A DNA stretch of 36,244 nt. Source: Gelidibacter salicanalis. Its GTDB lineage: Bacteria; Bacteroidota; Bacteroidia; Flavobacteriales; Flavobacteriaceae. The notes under the pieces were generated by a model. It had not been told where the DNA came from. It searched no databases and worked only from the letters and a program-made list of their open reading frames with translations. Each line of letters begins with the position of its first letter. Within the stretch, counting starts at the first letter, position 1. This document shows, piece after piece, positions 1 through 6,321 of this stretch. The stretch is from assembly GCF_016469035.1 (NCBI RefSeq), contig NZ_JAEHJZ010000022.1, positions 42,019 through 78,262 on the forward strand, given 5' to 3'. The translations under genes and the position numbers were made by a program.

Positions 1-113
1 TAAGAAATGGACCTTGGATGCTTTACATCAATCTGGTGCATTTGAGAATGATAAACAGGAATGGCATGGGGTGGATAGGGGGTGTCACTCTGTGTTATAC
101 ATACATATGTTGT
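1..113 (+). repeat. Cassette-spacer repeat, copy A (3' part only, cut by window edge)
   Basis: This stretch matches the last ~110 bases of the spacer repeats ending near 1430 and 3760. The shared words include aagaaatggaccttgga, catttgagaa, aaacag and ggcat, followed by a cactctgtgtta-like stretch and the terminal atatgttg. Read in one frame it encodes the same peptide as copy B (KKWTLD, FENDKQ), running on to a stop at 112-114. The gene-side boundary GTTGTAAACC begins at 109. Only the right end is visible because the window starts inside the repeat. Confidence 0.7.
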
Positions 114-177
114 AAACCTCACTCAAAAAATTATCTTATTTCTATGGATTAGTGTTTGTAGCTGGAGAGCATAATAT

Positions 178-504
178 TTAGTGGAAAGATTCTTTATAAA
201 GTCTTTTATTGGATTTTATGTCGTCAATTATAGCTTTACTATCTTCTTTGGTGGAATCTAAAAATATAACACCGTTCGGAGAGAAGCTCTTGTAATCGAG
301 ATTTTTTAAGGAATCTTGAGTAAAATCATCAAAGTATTCAACTATAAAATAAATTCTTTCGATTTCATTGCCATATAGAACAGAATAAAAAACACATATA
401 CGTTTTTTATACTCAAATGTATCTGGAAAAGGAGTTAGTAAAAATTCTTTCGAGATATAAGTTTTCTTTAATCCTGTGATTTCAATATTATTTCCTTGTG
501 GCAT
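178..504 (-). CDS. Hypothetical protein, 108 aa
   Basis: I do not recognise this protein. It is a 108-residue, lysine-rich, soluble-looking product with no signal peptide or membrane segment. Several hydrophobic/aromatic strands (RICVFYSVLY, IERIYFIVEYF) suggest a small alpha/beta fold. It starts at an ATG facing away from the secreted protein at 548 and ends ~60 bases from the spacer boundary at 109. It therefore fills the first cassette on the opposite strand from every other cassette gene. The codon use is AT-rich like its neighbours. The mismatch between the two ends of this cassette suggests that two cassettes have fused, this gene belonging to the first. It may be real, but support is only an intact reading frame and sensible composition. 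Confidence 0.5.
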   Translation of the reverse strand: MPQGNNIEITGLKKTYISKEFLLTPFPDTFEYKKRICVFYSVLYGNEIERIYFIVEYFDDFTQDSLKNLDYKSFSPNGVIFLDSTKEDSKAIIDDIKSNKRLYKESFH

Positions 505-547
505 AGTGAAGATTTTATACTAAATTAAACAATTAAAAACCAACATT

Positions 548-961
548 ATGAAAAACATTTTAATGACAGTATTATTTTTATTGCCTCTTTTTGCTATTTC
601 ACAAAATGTAAAAGCAACAATGGAGGGCGGAAGACAAGTAATCCTAAAATCAGACAATACTTGGGAATATGCGAAAATGGAACACAATAAAGAGAATTCA
701 TGTGTCGTAGAAAACGGATTCAAAGAACCAAAATGGAATACAAGTTCAACTTGGAAAAGGATGGGTACAAGAGTCGATGATTTAAAAACACACATTTCTG
801 TTGATATGGGAGTTGACGAAAAAGATATTACACTTCTATCACTTTCTGAACAACTTGGAAACGGAGTTTATGTACTCTGCGTAAAAGGAACTAAAATGAA
901 ATACAGAAGAACGGGTTCTGTTTTTAGAAAAGATGGAGAAGACGTATTAAAAATGAACTGA
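548..961 (+). CDS. Secreted DUF3157-like protein, 137 aa
   Basis: Residues 1-19 form a clear Sec signal peptide (MKNILM, hydrophobic core LFLLPLFA, cleavage after ISQ), so the product is exported. The mature N-terminus carries the pattern A-T-M-E-x-G-R-x-V-I-L-K-S-D-x-T-W-E-Y, which I associate with the short DUF3157-type periplasmic proteins of Bacteroidota, whose function is unknown. The rest (about residues 50-137) contains a conserved-looking 'VYVLCVKGTKMKYRRTG' segment and two cysteines (C52, C111). The ATG at 548 gives the signal peptide directly. The gene is alone in its cassette and ends ~35 bases before the next spacer repeat. Family assignment is from the motif only. Confidence 0.75.
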   Translation: MKNILMTVLFLLPLFAISQNVKATMEGGRQVILKSDNTWEYAKMEHNKENSCVVENGFKEPKWNTSSTWKRMGTRVDDLKTHISVDMGVDEKDITLLSLSEQLGNGVYVLCVKGTKMKYRRTGSVFRKDGEDVLKMN

Positions 962-995
962 TTAGAAGAACATAAATAGAATAAACACTGCTCAC

Positions 996-1429
996 AATAA
1001 CTAAGAATTCGGCTCGCCGATTACTCCCTACGGTCATGAGTAAGTTGCCCAGAGCTGCATATGGTATTGACGAATCCGGTTGATTTGCCGTCTATGGGTA
1101 AAACGTTGTGTTAAGGGGAGGGAATTTGGTTGTTGTGCTATTTTGGGCGGCCAAGTAGTATAGAACCCTCTTGTTCTATAACGTGTTAAGTGACTTTGCT
1201 TGTGGTTTGAATTAAGGATGCCTGGTTTTTGCCGTTTAGTTTTAATGTTGGGCTTATTTGGCCCCCAATTAGTTGGGAGTGCTATTTCAAATTTATACAT
1301 TTGAGATATGAACTATAAGAAATGGACCTTGGATTCTTTACAGAAATCGGGTACATTTGAGAACGACAAACAGAAATGGCATGTGGTAGATAGGTAATAT
1401 ATATGGCACTCTGTGTTAAATACAGATAT
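996..1429 (+). repeat. Cassette-spacer repeat, copy B (full length, ~435 bp)
   Basis: This spacer begins with aataactaagaattcggctcgccg right after the DUF3157-like gene and ends at atatgttgg before the next gene. It is closely matched along nearly its whole length by copy D (3332-3759), by the first ~160 bases of copy C (2101-2270) and by the last ~110 bases of copy A. Internal hallmarks are ttgccgtctatgggtaaaacgtt, a hairpin with stem TATAGAAC/GTTCTATA (1159-1166 with 1173-1180), and tttttgccgtttagtttta. The corresponding stem in copy D is TATAGAAC/GTTTTATA, so pairing is kept through a G-U. It carries no convincing long gene. A minus-strand reading frame across it is a chance opening in a repeat. 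Confidence 0.8.
1308..1397 (+). other. Short conserved reading frame inside spacer repeat (29 codons)
   Basis: The frame starts at ATG 1308 and reads MNYKKWTLDSLQ...FENDKQKWHVVDR before a TAA at 1395. Copy A keeps the same frame with mostly conservative changes (KKWTLDALHQSGAF, ENDKQEWHGVDR). Copy D has a stop after MNYKK. The pattern suggests the degraded N-terminus of a once longer gene that became part of the spacer, rather than an active microprotein. I do not recognise the family. Confidence 0.3.
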
Positions 1430-2108
1430 GTTGGCTGTAAGCTAAAAAACCGAGTATTATGTCAATGACTATTATAGCTTTTATTAATAAAGCAAAAATA
1501 CCGTCTAAATTAGAACTTGAGGCTCAAATTAGAACACTCGGTTATAATTTTAAGTTTAACGAGAACTTTAATCTTTTTGACGAGTTTGGAGGAGATTGTG
1601 AATTAAATGGGCAGAAAACATTTATTGAAGTTTATTTTATTAAAAAAGAGGAATTAGATGACTTGTCCTCATTAGATGAAGATTTAGAAAGTTATGATTC
1701 TGCATTTTCATTTATTTGGGGAGCTGACTCTATTGCTGGTGCTTGCATTTCAATTATTTCAGTAGCATTAATAGATTTGTGCAACTCCAAAATACTTTTT
1801 GAGGATTTTGAAGTTTGGTATGACCGAGAAAAACTTTTGAATGAAATCCCCATGTTTTTAGAAGAAAAGAACACAAGTCTTAGGAAAGTAAAAAAAATAA
1901 AATTACCAGTCGATAAAAAAAATAAAATTGAAAAAATAACAAACATAATTATTTGGAGCCTACTGGTTATCACTACCATTTTAATGAATCGAAAAATAAT
2001 ATCTTGGCACATTCCATCATTAGTCTTGGCTTTTATACTTATTAAAAGTATAATTGAGACTAATAAAAAATGATATAAAATGGAATTGTAATGCCTACAG
2101 CCAATAAC
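1430..2108 (+). mobile_element. Putative gene cassette 2 with self-complementary ends
   Basis: The segment begins with GTTGGCTGTAAGC (1430-1442), and just after its single gene comes GCCTACAGCCAATAAC (2093-2108). The tag GCxTACAGCCAA is the reverse complement of the start at 11 of 12 positions, while neighbouring cassettes carry different tags. In integron cassettes the 5' end of a cassette (after the GTT cut) pairs with the R'' box at the start of its own attC. This pairing of cassette-specific ends is the same geometry. No integrase gene is visible in the window. Confidence 0.55.
1459..2073 (+). CDS. Hypothetical membrane-anchored protein, 204 aa
   Basis: I do not recognise the family. Residues ~1-150 look soluble and acidic (DDLSSLDEDLESYDSAF), with one hydrophobic stretch near residues 90-107 (GACISIISVALIDLC). 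A lysine-rich linker (RKVKKIKLPVDKKNK) leads to two short C-terminal membrane helices at about 160-176 (NIIIWSLLVITTILM) and 184-198 (IPSLVLAFILIKSI). The arrangement suggests a cytoplasmic domain tethered to the inner membrane by a C-terminal hairpin. It is the only gene of its cassette and starts at ATG 1459, 17 bases after the left boundary tag, so it is presumably expressed from a promoter in the upstream spacer. Confidence 0.65.
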   Translation: MSMTIIAFINKAKIPSKLELEAQIRTLGYNFKFNENFNLFDEFGGDCELNGQKTFIEVYFIKKEELDDLSSLDEDLESYDSAFSFIWGADSIAGACISIISVALIDLCNSKILFEDFEVWYDREKLLNEIPMFLEEKNTSLRKVKKIKLPVDKKNKIEKITNIIIWSLLVITTILMNRKIISWHIPSLVLAFILIKSIIETNKK

Positions 2109-2270
2109 TAAGAATTCGGCTCGCCGCACCTGTCCCGCCTTAGCGGGGTAGGCCAGAGATGCATACTGTGTTAACGAATCTGGTTGGTTTGCCGTGTATG
2201 GGTAAAACGTTGGGTCAAGGTAAGGGTTTTTGGAAGTTGTGCTGTGATTGATTTGGTCAAGTGTGTACAT
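2101..2270 (+). repeat. Cassette-spacer repeat, copy C (5' part only)
   Basis: The first ~160 bases match copies B and D (ccaataactaagaattcggc, gccagag, ttgccgt, tatgggtaaaacgttgggtc). The remainder up to the next cassette boundary at 2426 is unrelated to them apart from the last ~15 bases (tatacatgtgttgg). The insert ctgtcccgccttagcggg (2130-2147) adds a small GC-rich hairpin absent from copy D. This copy is therefore a chimera of a shared left half and a different right half. Confidence 0.7.
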
Positions 2271-2278
2271 GCGTAGTG

Positions 2279-2304
2279 GTTACTTTTGGGAAAGTAACTT
2301 TTTT
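2279..2304 (+). terminator. Intrinsic terminator in spacer C
   Basis: A perfect 8-bp stem GTTACTTT/AAAGTAAC (2279-2286 with 2291-2298) with loop TGGG is followed directly by six T residues (2299-2304). It would end transcription coming from the cassette-2 gene on the plus strand and separate it from the cassette-3 gene. Confidence 0.75.
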
Positions 2305-2425
2305 CATTTTGCTGGCATCATAAAATAAAAAGAGCTTTGGTTAAATTGTATCCTGTCCTTAAAATTAATATGTTTGATAGGAACATATAATGAATATTGG
2401 CGCAACTGTATGCGTGTATACATGT

Positions 2426-3338
2426 GTTGGCAGTAATTAAAAGAAATGACGAAAACGAAAAAAAGCTATTGTTTAAGATGTGATTTTAAGACAAATCATA
2501 ACATTTTAGATAAACACGGAATTAGAAGTGACAATGAAGATTATGATTATGCTATAGATTATATGATTGTTCAATGTCTTGGTTGTGAAAGAATATCTTT
2601 CAGAGAAGAATTTATAGACATTGAATCTGCATATCCTAACGAAAATGGAGAATGGATACCTGAAATAACTGTCGAACTTTATCCAAAAAAATTAAGGGCT
2701 AAAAGAAAACTCGAAAGCACTCACATTCTACCAGATAGAATAAAACTCGTTTACGAAGAATCAATTAAAGCTTACAATGCAGATTGCTTTATACTTACAG
2801 GAGTTGCCTTCAGAGCAATAATAGAAGCAATATGTCTTGAAAAAGAAATTCCTGGTCGAAATCTTGAGAAGAAAATCAATGCTCTTGTTAGGAATAAATT
2901 AATAACAGAAAAAGAATCTAAAAGACTTCATTCAATACGCTTCATAGGAAATGATTCTGTTCACGAAATGAAAGCACCAAGGGAAGAAAGTTTAAAAATT
3001 GTTCTCAATATCATCGAACACTTATTGAACAATCTTTACTTAATTGATTATAATAGTCAGAATCATTTAGAGACTGTGATTGACCAATTTGGAGAATTTA
3101 CAGAATTGTTAAGCTATACTCTGCCAAAATTTGAAAAAGGGGAGGAAATACCAATAGCAAAAATTTTAGGAAAAAAAGTAAGAAGATTAAATGGTAGATT
3201 AAGTGATTTTGAAACAGAACTAATTTCGAAAATCGGAACTAACGAATACAATTTATTAGAAGTAGGTAAAATCGATACATATGGAGAAAGCACAAGTCAA
3301 GTTCAACATTTCGTAATAAAATAACTACTGCCAATAAC
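2426..3338 (+). mobile_element. Putative gene cassette 3 with self-complementary ends
   Basis: The left end GTTGGCAGTAATT (2426-2438) is the reverse complement, at 11 of 12 positions, of the sequence AACTACTGCCAA that follows the gene (3323-3334, continuing as taac to 3338). The tag differs from those of cassettes 2 and 4, so the match is not just a shared spacer sequence. One gene (2446-3324) occupies the cassette completely. Confidence 0.55.
2446..3324 (+). CDS. DUF4145-type protein with N-terminal zinc-ribbon-like cysteines, 292 aa
   Basis: The N-terminus has paired cysteines, C9-L-R-C12 and C45-L-G-C48, as in a small zinc ribbon. The middle (about residues 80-200) has the helical pattern of the DUF4145 family, including 'LVYEESIKAYNAD', 'GVAFRAIIEAIC', 'LEKKINAL' and 'IRFIGNDSVHE'. 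That family belongs to the HEPN-like helical superfamily and often occurs in defence and restriction contexts. The C-terminal ~80 residues are unassigned. It might be an RNase-like effector or a structural partner; the R-x4-6-H motif typical of catalytic HEPN proteins is not clearly present, so activity is uncertain. It is a lone cassette gene with its own promoter presumably in spacer C, downstream of the terminator at 2279. Confidence 0.75.
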   Translation: MTKTKKSYCLRCDFKTNHNILDKHGIRSDNEDYDYAIDYMIVQCLGCERISFREEFIDIESAYPNENGEWIPEITVELYPKKLRAKRKLESTHILPDRIKLVYEESIKAYNADCFILTGVAFRAIIEAICLEKEIPGRNLEKKINALVRNKLITEKESKRLHSIRFIGNDSVHEMKAPREESLKIVLNIIEHLLNNLYLIDYNSQNHLETVIDQFGEFTELLSYTLPKFEKGEEIPIAKILGKKVRRLNGRLSDFETELISKIGTNEYNLLEVGKIDTYGESTSQVQHFVIK

Positions 3339-3759
3339 TAAGAATTCGGCTCGCCGATGGGCCAGAGCTGAATATTGTGTTGACGCATGCGGTTGCTTTG
3401 CCGTCTATGGGTAAAACGTTGGGTCAAGGTAAGGATATTTGGAAGTTGTGCTGTTTTTGGGTGGCCAAATGGTATAGAACCCTCTTGTTTTATAACTTGT
3501 TAAGTGCTTTGCTTGTGGTTTGAATTTAGGATCCCTGGTTTTTGCCGTTTAGTTTTAAAGTTAGGGCTAATGTAGCGCCCAATAAGTTGGGAGTGCTATT
3601 TTAGATTTCAAATTTATACATTTGAGATATGAACTATAAGAAATAGACCTTGGATGGTTTATATGAATAGGGTACATTTGAGAACGGCAAACAGAAATGG
3701 CATGGGGTATATAGGTGATATATACGTAACTCCTCGTGTCATATGCTATATATACACAT
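3332..3759 (+). repeat. Cassette-spacer repeat, copy D (full length, ~430 bp)
   Basis: This is a near full-length match to copy B, starting caataactaagaattcggc and ending at the boundary before GTTGTATGCC. The TATAGAAC stem, the gccgtttagttttaa word and the aagaaatagacc segment are all present, but the short conserved reading frame is stopped after five codons. A second ctcggctcgctc word follows at 3781-3792, just before the next gene. Confidence 0.8.
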
Positions 3760-5367
3760 GTTGTATGCCATTTAAAAAAACTCGGCTCGCTCAAAAAGAA
3801 CAAATTATGAAAGGAATTGGACTATTACTATTTTTATGCTTATCCACAAATATTTTTGGGCAGTTTTCAAATGAAACCGTATTTAATGATGCTTTTGATA
3901 GACTTAATACGGAAAAATATAATGAAGCCTTAACATTATTTAATTCCTTAATAACTAAAGACCCAAATTGTGCGGACTGCTATTATGGTAGAGCCAAAAC
4001 AAATTATTTTTTAAAAAAATATAAATCCGCAATTATAGACTGCGAAAAATCATTAATAGGAACTAAAGATTTACAAGCAAACTATAGTCTTTTGGGAGAT
4101 ATTAAATACAAAACAAATGATTATGCTGGTTCTGTGGCTGCTTATGAAAAAGCACTTTCAATTCAAAAAGAAGAAAATGACAATAGAACTGATGGAAAAG
4201 AAATTTTAATCGAGACTAAATATTATGAGATTTCAAAATTGAAAAGTGAAGCGATTAAAAACAATAGACCACAACTTGGCAACTTCAATTTAAATATATC
4301 TTTCTTTGATAAAGTCATAACCCAAAAACTAACAGTAGATGATTTTTACAGGCATATTTATGATTATTTAGAAAGTTGGGAAAGCAAAAAATATGAGGAA
4401 TTCAATGAACTAACTGGAGAACACGATTTATTGGTAAACTCACCCGAAATTTTACTTAACTATAAAGGAAGTAGAATCTATCTTACCTTGAAAAGTTTAA
4501 ATGACGACACCAATGCAATCTATTATATTCAAGTTGGATTGAATTGCAAATGTGAATGGTTTAACATTAAAAATGAAGCAACTACAAATGGATATAAGCA
4601 ATATGAATATTCTGATAATCCAGATAATCGGAACTCAATGTTTGGCGGATTGGACATTAAATATAAAAAAGGCAATAAAACTCTAATTTATAACAAGTTT
4701 CACTCGAAAGTCTATTCAGATTTCTCATTAAGCCAAGAATTTCCCAAACCTAAAAAACCAACCAAGTCAGACGAATATTTACAATTAGCAAAAGTAAAAT
4801 ACAAATCAAGTAAAGTTATGGAAGCAATGGAAAATGTGAATAAAGCAATAGAGTTGGATAAAAACAATTCTGACGCTTATTTCTTTAAAGGACTTATTTA
4901 CTTTGACAATATAGAAGGAAATAAAGAATTTAGTGAAGGCTCACAAACTTGGGCAACTATGGATGAGTTTAATAAAGCTATTTCAATTAACTCAAAAAAT
5001 CCAGAATATTTTCTAAAAAGAGCAAGTTTATATAATCTAATAAATCAAAAAGAAGATGCGATTTTAGATTTACAAAAAGTTTCTGAACTTCAACCTACAA
5101 ACTCACAAACTTTAAGAGAATTGGCTAATATCTTAATAGATTCAGAAGAATATTCAAACGCTTTACAAGTACTTGACACCTTAATCATAAAAATTACCGA
5201 CGATGCTCAACTTTTTTTAGAAAGAGCAATGTTAAAAAATAAAATGGGAGATAAAAATGGTGCTTGTAGTGATTATAAAAAAGCAGAAAAATTAGGATTT
5301 AGCAAAAGTGGTAGATTAGATTTAATTGAACTGATTCAAAAATGTCGGTAAAAAAACGGCATACAAC
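3760..5367 (+). mobile_element. Putative gene cassette 4 with perfectly self-complementary ends
   Basis: The left end GTTGTATGCC (3760-3769) is the exact reverse complement of GGCATACAAC (5358-5367) immediately after the TPR gene. The tag is different from those of cassettes 2 and 3. The right end is also the first arm of the attC-like hairpin described at 5358-5552. Confidence 0.6.
3807..5351 (+). CDS. Secreted/periplasmic tetratricopeptide-repeat protein, 514 aa
   Basis: The start chosen is ATG 3807. It gives a good Sec signal peptide (MKGIGLLLFLCL, cleavage after IFGQ), whereas the upstream in-frame extension runs through the spacer repeat. Mature residues ~25-130 contain TPR units (EKYNEALTLFNSLITKDPN, CADCYYGRAKTNYFLKKYK, DYAGSVAAYEKAL). 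Residues ~160-320 form a non-TPR insert with several cysteines. Residues ~325-514 return to TPR units (MEAMENVNKAIELDKNN, DAYFFKGLIYF, EDAILDLQKVSELQP, MGDKNGACSDYKKAEKLGF). TPR arrays mediate protein-protein contacts in the periplasm or at the outer membrane, and no enzymatic motif is visible. It is the single gene of cassette 4. The protein class is certain, the function is not known. Confidence 0.85.
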   Translation: MKGIGLLLFLCLSTNIFGQFSNETVFNDAFDRLNTEKYNEALTLFNSLITKDPNCADCYYGRAKTNYFLKKYKSAIIDCEKSLIGTKDLQANYSLLGDIKYKTNDYAGSVAAYEKALSIQKEENDNRTDGKEILIETKYYEISKLKSEAIKNNRPQLGNFNLNISFFDKVITQKLTVDDFYRHIYDYLESWESKKYEEFNELTGEHDLLVNSPEILLNYKGSRIYLTLKSLNDDTNAIYYIQVGLNCKCEWFNIKNEATTNGYKQYEYSDNPDNRNSMFGGLDIKYKKGNKTLIYNKFHSKVYSDFSLSQEFPKPKKPTKSDEYLQLAKVKYKSSKVMEAMENVNKAIELDKNNSDAYFFKGLIYFDNIEGNKEFSEGSQTWATMDEFNKAISINSKNPEYFLKRASLYNLINQKEDAILDLQKVSELQPTNSQTLRELANILIDSEEYSNALQVLDTLIIKITDDAQLFLERAMLKNKMGDKNGACSDYKKAEKLGFSKSGRLDLIELIQKCR

Positions 5368-5552
5368 AGCTGTATAAAAAAAATAGGGCAAGTCAGTGCT
5401 AAACCCAATGGTTCAGGCATATTTGCGAAGTCGCCAAATCTTTTGATTTGGCTTTTAGAAAAATAATATAAAACAAAATGCAAAAGATTTGGCTTGTGGA
5501 TAATCCGAAAATTTATTGATTATTTACAGCCCTACTTCTTTTATACTAAACG
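5358..5552 (+). repeat. attC-like recombination-site candidate (long hairpin, ~195 bp)
   Basis: The outer arms GTATAAAAAAAATAGGGC (5372-5389) and GCCCTACTTCTTTTATAC (5529-5546) are complementary at 16 of 18 positions. Inside lies a perfect 8-bp stem GCCAAATC/GATTTGGC with loop TTTT (5433-5452). The element starts at the R''-like box ATACAAC and ends at AAACGTTGGCG, so a GTT boundary opens the next segment. This is the layout of an integron attC site, though longer than most. The sequence style is common between genes of many Bacteroidota, in my recollection. Recombination activity is inferred. Confidence 0.55.
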
Positions 5553-5667
5553 TTGGCGTTCATTGTAAAAAGACAACCGATGCACATTGGTATGTCGCAC
5601 ATTCGACGAGCAACCAAAACCTACAAAAGAGCCAAATTTAAGCCAAAACACATAGAATATTGACAAT

Positions 5668-6321
5668 ATGGATGAAAATGAAAAAATAAGAATTTACAAA
5701 GATAGATTAAGAATATTCTTGATACTCTATGTCTTTAGTGAGCCTTATTCTGATTTAAATTTTCCTAATTTAAAAAGGATTTTCAAAAGTGAACAGCGTA
5801 TTCAGAAAATTGACTTTTTATTAAGAAATCCTGATTACTTATCATTTGAATTAATAAATATTGCGAAAGGTGACTTGTCAAAACAATTGGAGATTAAGAA
5901 AATTGTCAAAGATATTTTTGAAAATAAGGAGCCTGTTATCAGACGATTAGAAATGGAAAGATTCTTTTTTGGAGCATATGAGGATATCGATAATGTAATT
6001 GCTTTTTTGAAAAGTGTAGATTTCATTGATTTCTCAAGTAAAAAAAGTATCGACCTGAAAACAATTGAAAAAAAATATTTCATTACACAATATGCAATAG
6101 ATAAGTTTGAAAGCGCAATAAAGTCATTACCTGCATTAAATTGGTATGTTCAAAGATGTGGTTTAATCAAAAATTACTTTGGAGATTCATCAGGAAGTCA
6201 ATTAAGAATATCTCAATATCAAATTGATGAATATAAAAACACAACTTACAAAGAGTATATAGGAGGAATCCAGGAGAATGTTAATACAGAATTCTTTAAC
6301 CTTTATCTAGAGAAATTATGA
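5668..6321 (+). CDS. Small middle component of a putative ABC-three-component defence system, 217 aa
   Basis: This is a soluble, largely helical protein with no catalytic motif that I can see. Its role is inferred from position. It overlaps the start of an SMC/Rad50-like ATPase by four bases (ATGA), and that gene abuts a nuclease-like gene, giving the small-protein/ATPase/effector trio of ABC-3C systems, of which Lamassu is a member. In such systems the small 'middle component' bridges ATPase and effector. The hydrophobic N-terminal helix (RLRIFLILYVFSEPY) and the central 'MERFFFGAYEDIDNVIAFLKSVDFI' region (split here by sense only) look winged-helix-like. Start ATG 5668 lies ~115 bases after the attC-like element. 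I could not match the sequence itself to a named family. Confidence 0.6.
   Translation: MDENEKIRIYKDRLRIFLILYVFSEPYSDLNFPNLKRIFKSEQRIQKIDFLLRNPDYLSFELINIAKGDLSKQLEIKKIVKDIFENKEPVIRRLEMERFFFGAYEDIDNVIAFLKSVDFIDFSSKKSIDLKTIEKKYFITQYAIDKFESAIKSLPALNWYVQRCGLIKNYFGDSSGSQLRISQYQIDEYKNTTYKEYIGGIQENVNTEFFNLYLEKL

Noticed and set aside
1034-1300. Open minus-strand frame of 88 codons within spacer repeat B
   Set aside because: It lies wholly in the repeat, is not kept open in copy D, and has a composition typical of non-coding DNA.
1692-2270. Minus-strand frame of 192 codons opposite the gene at 1459
   Set aside because: It overlaps the better plus-strand gene and runs into the spacer repeat; its sequence has no recognisable domain and reads as a shadow frame.
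3654-3806. N-terminal extension of the TPR protein
   Set aside because: These codons are spacer repeat D and lie before an excellent signal peptide starting at ATG 3807.
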